From the NCBI GenBank assembly GCA_023249695.1, contig JAHFCD010000215.1:1-5209 (forward strand): a stretch of 5,209 nt of DNA, in the 5' to 3' direction. This document shows positions 1 through 5,209 of the stretch, piece by piece. Made by a program: the position numbers and the translations under genes. Each line of letters starts with the position of its first letter. Positions within the stretch are counted from its first letter, which is position 1. Origin of the DNA: Elusimicrobiota bacterium. GTDB lineage: Bacteria > Elusimicrobiota > Elusimicrobia > UBA1565 > UBA9628. A model generated the notes under the pieces. The model was not told the origin of the DNA and made no database searches. It saw nothing but the letters and a program-made list of their open reading frames with translations.

Positions 1-142
1 GTTCCTGTGGCTGCGCTACGCCTCCGGCCAGCGCGGACGCACGCCCGTGTATGTCTCGATGGTCGGCTTCGCGTGCATGCTCGCCACCTTCTTCGGCGCC
101 GAGATGTCCTCGGGCCGCCACGGCTTCCTGGGGGGGAAATGA
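1..142 (+). CDS. ccsA: CcsA/HemX-type cytochrome c assembly protein, C-terminal fragment (5' end outside window)
   Basis: Only the last 46 codons are present, read from base 2 and ending at TGA 140-142. The visible peptide has a basic loop (RYASGQRGR), one hydrophobic helix (about residues 15-33) and a short tail with a histidine in SGRHGF. This matches the end of CcsA/ResC/HemX-family proteins, where a GRR-type basic loop is followed by a last transmembrane helix and a GLHSY-like tail. The family handles heme and helps ligate it to apocytochromes c on the outer face of the membrane (System II). The stop overlaps the start of hemA by ATGA, and a ccsA/hemX-like gene directly before hemA is a familiar arrangement. 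That context supports the call, since the fragment is too short to be decisive. The multiheme cytochrome downstream would be a natural client. The WWD heme-binding signature would lie upstream of the window. Confidence 0.72.
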   Translation, partial: FLWLRYASGQRGRTPVYVSMVGFACMLATFFGAEMSSGRHGFLGGK

Positions 143-1188
143 AGCTCGTTTCCCTGAGCTGGAGCCACCGCGCCCGCGTCAGCGCGGCGCGCGAGGCGCT
201 CGCCGGCGTGCCCGTCGAGCGCGTCCTGCGCGAGCTCAAGGCGCGCGGCTTCCCGGAGGCCGCGGCGCTGTCCACCTGCAACCGCTTCGAGCTCTATGCC
301 GCCGGGCCCGCGAATCAGGAGCTGGCGGCCGAAAAGCTGGTCGCGATGCTCGAGGACCTGGCGGGCCATCCCCTCGGGGAGCATGCCGAGATCCGCGAGG
401 ACGCCGCCGCCGTGGCCCATCTGTTCTCCGTCGCCTCGGGCCTCGACTCGCTCGTCATCGGAGAAACCGAGATCCTGGGACAGGTGAAGACCGGCTACGA
501 GAGCGCGAAGGCCGCGGGGATGACGGGCAAACGCCTCAACGTGCTGTTTCAGCGGGCCCTGTTCGTCGGAAAAAAAGTGAGGACGGAAACCTCGGTCGCC
601 AACGGCTCCGCCTCCGTCCCCTCCGTCGCCGTCCAGCTCGCCGAGACCATCTTCGGCCGCCTCGAGGGGAAATCCGCTCTGATCCTGGGCGCCGGCGCGA
701 TGGCCGAGCTCGCCGCGAAGCACCTGGCGGCGCGCGGCGTCAGCAAGCTGACCGTCGCCAATCGCACGTGGGAGCGCGCCTATCAGCTCGCGGCGCGCTA
801 TCAGGGCGAGGCCGTTCGCTGGGAGGACTTCCCGGCCGAGCTCGAGCGCGCCGACGTCGTCATCGCCTCGACCGGCGCGCCATCCGCGGTTCTCACGCAC
901 GCGATCGTCGAGCCGGCCGTCCGCCGCCGCGGCGGGCGCTCCTTGTTCATGATCGACATCGCGATGCCTCGCGACATCGAGGAGGCGGTGCACGCCATCG
1001 ACGGCGTGTATTTATATCGCCTCGAGGACCTCGAGGCGATCGTCGCCAAGAACATGGCTTCGCGCGCGGAAGCCGTCGCCGCGGCGCGCCGCGTCGTGGA
1101 CGCGAAGGCGGCCGAGTTCGTCGCGTGGGCGAGCTCGCTGTCGACGGGCCGCGAGCTCAGCTTCAGGCACTCGGAGACCGCGTCATGA
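139..1188 (+). CDS. hemA: Glutamyl-tRNA reductase, short form lacking the C-terminal dimerisation domain
   Basis: Reduces glutamyl-tRNA(Glu) with NADPH to glutamate-1-semialdehyde in the cytoplasm, the first committed step of C5-pathway tetrapyrrole synthesis. The product is 349 aa. The N-terminal catalytic domain contains STCNRFELY with nucleophile Cys47. HLFSVASGLDSLVIGETEI starts at His94, the counterpart of the conserved histidine after the catalytic region. The NADPH-binding domain has GAGAMAE at 184-190 and ANRT at 207-210. MIDIAMPRDIE is the usual motif that closes this domain. The spinal helix (YLYRLEDLEAIVAKN) follows, but the protein stops soon after EFVAWASSL, some 70-100 residues short of typical family members (roughly 400-450 aa). 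The next gene starts in the overlapping ATGA, so no coding room remains for the missing domain. ATG 139 is chosen because the peptide from MKLVSLSWSHR aligns with the family N-terminus; the same frame continues upstream only through ccsA. A run of seven G at 130-136 precedes the start as a close, imperfect ribosome-binding site, and translational coupling to ccsA is likely. Confidence 0.95.
   Translation: MKLVSLSWSHRARVSAAREALAGVPVERVLRELKARGFPEAAALSTCNRFELYAAGPANQELAAEKLVAMLEDLAGHPLGEHAEIREDAAAVAHLFSVASGLDSLVIGETEILGQVKTGYESAKAAGMTGKRLNVLFQRALFVGKKVRTETSVANGSASVPSVAVQLAETIFGRLEGKSALILGAGAMAELAAKHLAARGVSKLTVANRTWERAYQLAARYQGEAVRWEDFPAELERADVVIASTGAPSAVLTHAIVEPAVRRRGGRSLFMIDIAMPRDIEEAVHAIDGVYLYRLEDLEAIVAKNMASRAEAVAAARRVVDAKAAEFVAWASSLSTGRELSFRHSETAS
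1173..1177 (+). promoter_or_regulatory. Ribosome-binding site for the CbiX-like gene, inside the hemA 3' end
   Basis: GGAGA lies 7 bases before ATG 1185. With the ATGA overlap at 1185-1188 it fixes the start of the CbiX-like gene, although the open frame extends far upstream. Starting here also gives the protein a signal peptide. Confidence 0.6.
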
Positions 1189-2108
1189 AAATCGCCCTGG
1201 CCTTGGTCCTGCTCTCCGCTCCTCTTCGCGCCGCGACGCCGCCGGCCGCGCCTTACGGCATTCTCCTGCTCGCGCACGGCGGCGACGCCTCCTGGAACGC
1301 CGAGGTCGCCCGCCTGCGCCGGCTCGTCGACGCGAAGGCACCGACCGAGACCTCTCTGGGCATGGCAGACGTCGAGAGCCTCCAGGCCGCGGTGGACCGC
1401 CTCGAGAAGCGCGGCGTCGCGCGGATCGTCGCCGTTCCGCTGTTCGTGCAGACCCGCTCGGAGGTGCTCGACCAGACCCGCTACGCGCTGGGGCTCGCGG
1501 ACAAGCCCTCCGCGATTTTAAAGGCGGCCTATGAGCGGATGGGCGCGGCGCACGCCGGCCACGCCGCCGCCGGTCATGGGCATAAGATGGAGTTCTCGAC
1601 CGCGCGCGTGAAATCGCGCGAGCCGATCGTGATGGCCCGCGCCCTCGACGACCACGAGCTCGTCGGGCGCATCCTCAATGAGCGCGCCAAGGCCCTCAGC
1701 CGCGGCGCCGAAAAAGCGCATCTTGTCCTGGTCGGGCACGGCCCCGTCGACGAGTCCGCCGTTCCCGTTTGGAAGGACTCGATGATGTCCCTATGCGCGA
1801 TGGCCGGAAGCGGAGGGCCGTTCGTCGACTGCGGGATCGCGCTCCTGCGCGATGACGCCTCGCCCGAGATCCGCGCCGCCGCGGTGGCGGATATGCGCGA
1901 AATGGTCTCGCGCGCCAAGGCCGGAAAACTCGGCCCCGTCGTCGTGGTCCCGCTACTCATCGCGCGGGGGGGCATCGAGAAGAAGATCGTCAAGGATCTC
2001 GAGGGCCTGGATTACGCTTGGGACGGGAAGACCTTGATGCCGCACGCGGGCTTCGACGCCTGGGTGCTCGAGTCCGCCGCCAAGGCCGATTGGGCCGGCA
2101 AGCCGTGA
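1185..2108 (+). CDS. Exported two-domain CbiX/SirB-like chelatase-family protein with His-rich linker
   Basis: A 307-aa protein with two CbiX-like halves. Each half opens with a beta strand ending in the family histidine: ILLLAHGG (His31) and LVLVGHGP (His185). Each closes with a strand of the VVPxL type: IVAVPLFV (81-88) and VVVVPLLI (252-259). CbiX/SirB enzymes insert Co or Fe into sirohydrochlorin for cobalamin or siroheme. The second metal-site histidine, normally in a GxH motif just after the VP strand, is not seen in either half (TRSEV at 90-94, RGGIEK at 261-266). Insertase activity is therefore doubtful. The N-terminus MKIALALVLLSAPLRA looks like a signal peptide, probably cut after Ala16. 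Linker residues 121-133 carry four histidines (HAGH, then HGH), a possible metal-binding patch. Cys204 and Cys216 are the only cysteines and could form a disulfide. The gene overlaps hemA by ATGA, which suggests a link to heme. Family membership is fairly sure; substrate and role are unknown. Confidence 0.8.
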   Translation: MKIALALVLLSAPLRAATPPAAPYGILLLAHGGDASWNAEVARLRRLVDAKAPTETSLGMADVESLQAAVDRLEKRGVARIVAVPLFVQTRSEVLDQTRYALGLADKPSAILKAAYERMGAAHAGHAAAGHGHKMEFSTARVKSREPIVMARALDDHELVGRILNERAKALSRGAEKAHLVLVGHGPVDESAVPVWKDSMMSLCAMAGSGGPFVDCGIALLRDDASPEIRAAAVADMREMVSRAKAGKLGPVVVVPLLIARGGIEKKIVKDLEGLDYAWDGKTLMPHAGFDAWVLESAAKADWAGKP

Positions 2109-2111
2109 TAT

Positions 2112-2140
2112 TTGACAGCCCGCGCGGTAATTGTTATTTT
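2112..2140 (+). promoter_or_regulatory. Sigma70-type promoter of the Rieske-cytochrome b operon
   Basis: TTGACA at 2112-2117 is a perfect -35. A 17-base spacer leads to TATTTT at 2135-2140 (4 of 6 consensus bases), preceded by TG at 2132-2133 in the extended -10 position. Transcription would start near 2146-2148, giving a leader of roughly 47 bases before the Rieske start. The region is AT-rich against GC-rich flanks and begins directly after the stop of the preceding gene. No clear operator such as an FNR-like palindrome was found. Confidence 0.7.
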
Positions 2141-2176
2141 GTGACGCTGGGTGTCGTCTTTCGCCGAAACTAATAT

Positions 2177-2183
2177 AGGTAAG
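2177..2183 (+). promoter_or_regulatory. Weak ribosome-binding site for the Rieske gene
   Basis: AGGTAAG is the only purine-rich match upstream of ATG 2194. Its AGG core lies about 14 bases from the start, longer than usual, so initiation may be modest or helped by the AT-rich, probably unstructured leader. Confidence 0.4.
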
Positions 2184-2193
2184 AACCAATAAA

Positions 2194-2775
2194 ATGAGCG
2201 AAACCAATCCGAATCCAGAACCGCAGCCCGCCGCCTCCGCGCCGGCCGCGTCGACCGCTCCCGCCGCTCCCGTCCCGAAGCCGGCGCCCAAGAAGGACAT
2301 GTCGCGCGGCGATTTCCTTTGGGCCGGCTGGGGCATGCTCGCCGCGTTCGGCGCCGCCTCCGCGGCCGCCGGCGCGCGCTTCATGTTCCCCAACGTGATC
2401 TACGAGCCCTCTCAGAAGTTCAACGCGGGGCTGGCCTCCAGCTACGACCTCGGCGTTTCCACGAAGTGGCTCAACGAGCAGCGCGTCTGGATCGTGCGCA
2501 CGCCGACGGGCTTCTACGCGATGTGGGCGCGCTGCACCCACCTCGGCTGCACGCCGAACTGGTGGGGCGACCAGAACCGCTTCAAGTGCCCCTGCCACGG
2601 CTCCAACTACACCTTGGGCGGCGACGTCATCGCCGGCCCCGCGCCGATGCCGCTGTGGCGCGCGAAGGTCGAGCTGGCCCCGACCGGCGATTTGATCGTC
2701 GACAAGGCCGTGCTTGAGAACAAGCCCGGCAAGCGCGAACTCGCGCCCTATTTCGCCGATTACGCGTCGACCTGA
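2194..2775 (+). CDS. Rieske [2Fe-2S] iron-sulfur subunit of a bc-type quinol:cytochrome c oxidoreductase
   Basis: A 193-aa membrane-anchored electron carrier that takes an electron from quinol at the Qo site of cytochrome b and passes it to the c-type cytochrome. Order of parts: an Ala/Pro-rich hydrophilic N-terminal tail (about 1-35), one hydrophobic anchor (about 41-61) after SRGDF, a flexible stretch, then the Rieske domain. CTHLGC (114-119) and CPCHGS (132-137) supply cluster ligands Cys114, His116, Cys132 and His135. Cys119 and Cys134 are placed for the stabilising disulfide of high-potential bc-type Rieske proteins. GPAPMPL (148-154) is the usual proline loop covering the cluster. The sequence before the anchor resembles the SRRDFL Tat motif of many Rieske proteins but has Arg-Gly instead of Arg-Arg, so Tat export is uncertain. 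The gene is first behind its own promoter, 14 bases ahead of cytochrome b. Symbols petA and qcrA are both used for such genes; none is assigned here. Confidence 0.96.
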   Translation: MSETNPNPEPQPAASAPAASTAPAAPVPKPAPKKDMSRGDFLWAGWGMLAAFGAASAAAGARFMFPNVIYEPSQKFNAGLASSYDLGVSTKWLNEQRVWIVRTPTGFYAMWARCTHLGCTPNWWGDQNRFKCPCHGSNYTLGGDVIAGPAPMPLWRAKVELAPTGDLIVDKAVLENKPGKRELAPYFADYAST

Positions 2776-2778
2776 GGA
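2774..2778 (+). promoter_or_regulatory. Ribosome-binding site for cytochrome b
   Basis: GAGGA overlaps the Rieske stop codon (TGA 2773-2775) and sits 11 bases before ATG 2790, so the two subunits are probably translated in a linked way. Confidence 0.6.
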
Positions 2779-2789
2779 CTCTTAAAACA

Positions 2790-4445
2790 ATGCCCACCCT
2801 CGACATCGAGAAGATCAAGAAAGAGATCATCGACTCCCAGCTCTGGCGGTCCGTCTTCCGCGGCGGAGTTTGGAAGGACACGCCCCGCGACCGCGCCGGC
2901 CACATCATCGGCAACGTCTGGCTGCACCTTCACCCCGTCAAGGTCCGTCCCCGCGCGCTGAAGTGGGCCTACACGTGGGGCATGGGCGGCATCTCTTTCG
3001 CGCTGTATCTCCTCCTGACGCTGACCGGCGTGGCGCTGATGTTCTACTACCGCCCGACGATCGGCCTCGCCTACCGCGACATCAAGGACCTCGAGTTCGC
3101 GGTCACGCTCGGCATGTTCCTGCGCAACGCCCATCGCTGGGCCGCGCAGGCCATGGTCGTCGCCGTCATCGCGCACATGGTGCGCGTGTTCCTGACCGGC
3201 GCGTACAAGAAGCCCCGCGAGTTCAACTGGGCCATCGGCGTCCTCCTGCTGACGCTCACCTTGTTCCTCTCGTTCACCGGCTACCTGCTGCCGTGGGACC
3301 AGCTCGCGATCTGGGCCGTCACCGTCGGCACGAACATGGCCGGCGCCACGCCCGTCCTCGGCAACGAGGGCCCGCTCGGCTCGCTCGTCGGCATGCGCAT
3401 CAACAACGACGTGCGCTTCACCTTGCTCGGCGGCACGATGGTCGGCGAGAACACGCTCCTGCGCTTCTACGTCATGCACTGCGTCGCCGTCCCGCTCGTC
3501 GTCGGCATATTGCTCATTCTCCACTTCTGGCGCATCCGCAAGGACAGCTTCTCGGCCGCTCCTTACGAGGCGAACGAGGAGAAGGTGGACGTGTGGCCGC
3601 ATCTCGTCAAGCGCGAGTACATCGGCGCGGCGGGCACGACGCTCTTCATCATGATCTGGTCCATTCTGCAGAACGCGCCGCTCGAGGCGATCGCCAACCC
3701 GAACGTCACGACCAACCCCTCGAAGGCCCCGTGGTACTTCGTCGGCCTGCAGGAGCTGCTCGTGTACTTCGATCCGTGGATCGCCGGCGTCGTGATGCCC
3801 GGCCTGATCATCGTCGGCCTCATCGCGATCCCGTACATCGACACGAACCCGAAGGGCGTCGGATCCTACGCCTGGAAGGAGCGCCCGTTCGCCAACACCA
3901 TGTTCATGCTCGGCGTCGTCATGTGGTTCGCGCTGATCTACATCGGCAACTCCCTGCGCGGGCCGAACTACGCCTGGTATTGGCCGTGGGAATCCTGGTA
4001 CATGCTGAAGGCCGCGCCGCCCGCGACCTGGAGCGTGTTCGGGCCCAAAGGCGTCGGCGCGTACTCGATGCTCATCGGCATACCGCTGATGGGCGCGATC
4101 GCCGGGGCCTGGATGCTTCTTCCGAAGCTGATCCAAAAGGAGCTCGACGGCAAGAAGACGCTCGGCGCCTTCCTCGGCGCCGTCGCCCTTCTCGCCGCCG
4201 GCGGCCTGGCGATGGGCAAGATGGGAGCGGCCGAGGGCGGCTTCCTGCTGTTCTTCACCGGAGCGTCCTTTTACTTCGGCTTCATGCTGCCGCAGCGGCA
4301 TATCCGGACCCTGGACTGGCCTCGCTATCTCGTCACGATGGTCCTGGTCATCAGCACGATGAGCGTACTCCTCAAGATGTGCGCCCGTCTCGCCTTCAAC
4401 ATCAAATACGTGCTGACGATTCCCGCGATCAGCATGAACTTCTAA
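2790..4445 (+). CDS. Cytochrome b subunit of bc-type complex (fused b6 + subunit IV type, extended C-terminus)
   Basis: A 551-aa integral membrane protein that oxidises quinol at Qo and cycles electrons through two b hemes. The N-terminal part is a b6-like four-helix unit. Heme ligand pairs are His115/His129 (14 apart, helix B) and His230/His245 (15 apart, helix D). The 15-residue second spacing is the b6f-like pattern, against 14 in mitochondrial-type bc1. GYLLPWDQ (164-171) is the conserved region after helix C. The subunit IV-like part (about 278-390) holds the Qo motif as APWY (313-316), where the classical form is PEWY, followed by [11 protein letters not shown]. It continues with [11 protein letters not shown] (393-403) and about four more hydrophobic segments (near 424-445, 458-476, 484-500 and 511-530) beyond the usual three-helix subunit IV. 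No cysteine occurs before Cys231, so the N-terminal cysteine that binds heme ci in b6f-like proteins is absent. The start is supported by the GAGGA site and by the loss of homology-like sequence upstream. Menaquinone as substrate is inferred. Confidence 0.95.
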   Translation: MPTLDIEKIKKEIIDSQLWRSVFRGGVWKDTPRDRAGHIIGNVWLHLHPVKVRPRALKWAYTWGMGGISFALYLLLTLTGVALMFYYRPTIGLAYRDIKDLEFAVTLGMFLRNAHRWAAQAMVVAVIAHMVRVFLTGAYKKPREFNWAIGVLLLTLTLFLSFTGYLLPWDQLAIWAVTVGTNMAGATPVLGNEGPLGSLVGMRINNDVRFTLLGGTMVGENTLLRFYVMHCVAVPLVVGILLILHFWRIRKDSFSAAPYEANEEKVDVWPHLVKREYIGAAGTTLFIMIWSILQNAPLEAIANPNVTTNPSKAPWYFVGLQELLVYFDPWIAGVVMPGLIIVGLIAIPYIDTNPKGVGSYAWKERPFANTMFMLGVVMWFALIYIGNSLRGPNYAWYWPWESWYMLKAAPPATWSVFGPKGVGAYSMLIGIPLMGAIAGAWMLLPKLIQKELDGKKTLGAFLGAVALLAAGGLAMGKMGAAEGGFLLFFTGASFYFGFMLPQRHIRTLDWPRYLVTMVLVISTMSVLLKMCARLAFNIKYVLTIPAISMNF

Positions 4446-4493
4446 ATGCTAATGAATATTCCTTCGATGCATTTGTGCCGAGCCCGCAGGGTC

Positions 4494-4497
4494 GAGG
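4494..4497 (+). promoter_or_regulatory. Ribosome-binding site for the multiheme cytochrome c
   Basis: GAGG lies 6 bases before ATG 4504. It ends a 58-base gap after cytochrome b whose first half is AT-rich. No promoter or convincing terminator hairpin is seen in the gap, so the cytochrome is probably cotranscribed with cytochrome b. Confidence 0.6.
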
Positions 4498-4503
4498 CCT
4501 GAC

Positions 4504-5209
4504 ATGAGCTACCGAAAAGCCTTTATCGTCTCGAACGCCCTGATGCTGGCGGCCTTCGTTTGGGCCTTCGCCAAGGACTTCTACGCTCCTTGGCGGCCGT
4601 ACCAGGCGAAGTACTACCAGCTGTCCGCGGACGCGCTCGACAAGAAGGCCGCGGCCGAGAAGGAGCCAAAAAAGGCGGACGCCCTCAAGGCCGAAGCCCG
4701 GAAGATGCGCCATTCGCCGATGGAGATCAAGCAGATCATCTCCGGCGACCTCGGGCGCTTCGACCGCTGCGTGACCTGCCACGTCGGCATGGACGAGTAC
4801 ACCAACCCCACCTTGAAGAACGACTTCAAGGAGAACCCGTACAAGTCGCATCCGAAGGTGGACGAAGCGCTCGTCAAGGCGCATCCGTTCACCAAGTTCG
4901 GCTGCACCTCGTGCCACTCCGGACAGGGGCTCGCCACGTCCGTCGAAGGCGCGCACGGCTGGATCAAGCATTGGGAAAAGCCGATGCTCAAGGGCGTGAC
5001 GATCCAGGGCGCCTGCGTGAAGTGCCACGGCGACTTCGAGACCCTGAAGGGCGCGGAAGTCGCCGCCCAGGGCAAGAAGCTGTTCAACCAGCACGGCTGC
5101 CAGGGCTGCCACGCGATCAACGGCTGGGGCGGCGTCATCTCGGTGGAGCTCGGCGACATCGCCGACAAGCCCTTCGAGCGCATCGCCGGCTACAACTTCA
5201 AGCGCGTCA
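4504..5209 (+). CDS. Membrane-anchored multiheme cytochrome c of the bc complex (3' end outside window)
   Basis: The first 235 codons are visible and open to the window edge. This is probably the c-type electron acceptor subunit of the complex, in the role of cytochrome c1. An uncleaved-looking N-terminal helix (about 5-23) anchors it. A charged, Lys/Ala/Glu-rich, probably helical stretch follows (about 35-75, with PWRPYQAKYY at its start). Four CxxCH heme sites follow: CVTCH (89-93), CTSCH (134-138), CVKCH (171-175) and CQGCH (199-203). Histidines outside these motifs (70, 116, 127, 151, 156, 197) could be distal ligands, so bis-His hemes are possible. The fourth site sits in GKKLFNQHGCQGCHAINGWGG, which looks like the start of a class I monoheme cytochrome domain whose distal Met would lie beyond the window. 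The gene was missed as a forward open frame because it has no stop here; codon use, heme motifs and the GAGG site support it. Maturation would need the CcsA system encoded upstream. The total heme count is unknown. Confidence 0.93.
   Translation, partial: MSYRKAFIVSNALMLAAFVWAFAKDFYAPWRPYQAKYYQLSADALDKKAAAEKEPKKADALKAEARKMRHSPMEIKQIISGDLGRFDRCVTCHVGMDEYTNPTLKNDFKENPYKSHPKVDEALVKAHPFTKFGCTSCHSGQGLATSVEGAHGWIKHWEKPMLKGVTIQGACVKCHGDFETLKGAEVAAQGKKLFNQHGCQGCHAINGWGGVISVELGDIADKPFERIAGYNFKRV

Noticed and set aside
7..138. 44-codon upstream extension of hemA
   Set aside because: Arg-rich and unlike any HemA N-terminus. It overlaps the ccsA end in another frame, and the family N-terminus aligns from ATG 139.
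130..139. G7 run followed by AAA at the ccsA/hemA junction as a programmed slippage site
   Set aside because: The run lies at the very end of ccsA, where a stop and restart already explain the overlap. No stimulatory structure is evident, and it more likely serves as a ribosome-binding site.
16..993. 325-codon open frame on the - strand opposite hemA
   Set aside because: Low-complexity Arg/Gly/Asp-rich translation with no domain. The + strand has all glutamyl-tRNA reductase motifs.
51..1184. Upstream extension of the CbiX-like frame through hemA
   Set aside because: The translation is Arg-rich nonsense overlapping hemA. The real start is ATG 1185, which gives a ribosome-binding site and a signal peptide.
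2139..2160. CRP/FNR-like operator around TGTGAC downstream of the -10
   Set aside because: Only one half-site is present; the other half does not form a palindrome.
2760..4301. Long open frame of 513 codons on the - strand opposite cytochrome b
   Set aside because: Its product is dominated by Arg, Glu, Asp, His and Ala without motifs, a typical antisense shadow in GC-rich DNA. The + strand encodes an unmistakable cytochrome b.
4478..4499. Hairpin terminator between cytochrome b and cytochrome c
   Set aside because: Only a 3-base CCC/GGG stem with mismatched extension and no T run follows it.
4446..4502. 18-codon open frame filling the gap between cytochrome b and cytochrome c, starting directly after one stop and ending one base before the next start
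   Set aside because: The fit is neat, but it has no ribosome-binding site of its own, no hydrophobic or recognisable peptide, and could arise by chance.
4429..5112. 227-codon open frame on the - strand over the cytochrome c start
   Set aside because: Shadow of the multiheme cytochrome; the + strand shows four CxxCH sites in a continuous frame.

Overview
The window is a GC-rich bacterial segment with third codon positions dominated by G and C. All genes lie on the + strand and are tightly packed. It carries a heme-supply and cytochrome c-maturation block followed by a quinol:cytochrome c oxidoreductase (bc-type) operon. The lineage cannot be fixed from the sequence alone. A System II cytochrome c assembly protein, a b6f-like fused cytochrome b and a multiheme c-type subunit suggest a menaquinone-using, respiratory bacterium, probably Gram-negative. 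Elusimicrobiota, Acidobacteriota, Desulfobacterota/Desulfuromonadota or Myxococcota would all be plausible; this is inference.

Block 1 (1-2108): the C-terminal end of a CcsA/HemX-type cytochrome c assembly membrane protein, then hemA (glutamyl-tRNA reductase, first committed step of C5-pathway tetrapyrrole synthesis), then a two-domain CbiX-like chelatase homologue with a signal peptide. The three reading frames are joined by two ATGA stop/start overlaps (139-142 and 1185-1188), so they are almost certainly one translationally coupled operon. HemA is short and ends where the C-terminal dimerisation domain should begin. The CbiX-like protein looks exported and has a His-rich linker.

Block 2 (2109-5209): an 85-base gap holds a good sigma70-type promoter (TTGACA, 17-base spacer, extended -10). 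It is followed by a Rieske iron-sulfur protein, a 551-residue cytochrome b (b6 plus subunit IV fused, with extra C-terminal helices) and a membrane-anchored multiheme cytochrome c that runs off the window after four CxxCH motifs. Together they form a bc complex in which a multiheme cytochrome replaces a classical cytochrome c1.

The blocks fit together functionally. HemA feeds heme synthesis, CcsA attaches heme to apocytochromes outside the membrane, and the bc complex consumes both b- and c-type heme. The exported CbiX-like protein is the least explained member and the best candidate for new biology, perhaps in extracytoplasmic metal or tetrapyrrole handling. Everything else is a recognisable family with some unusual features. 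No tRNA, rRNA, CRISPR array, mobile element or long repeat was seen, and no stretch over 300 bases lacks a gene.
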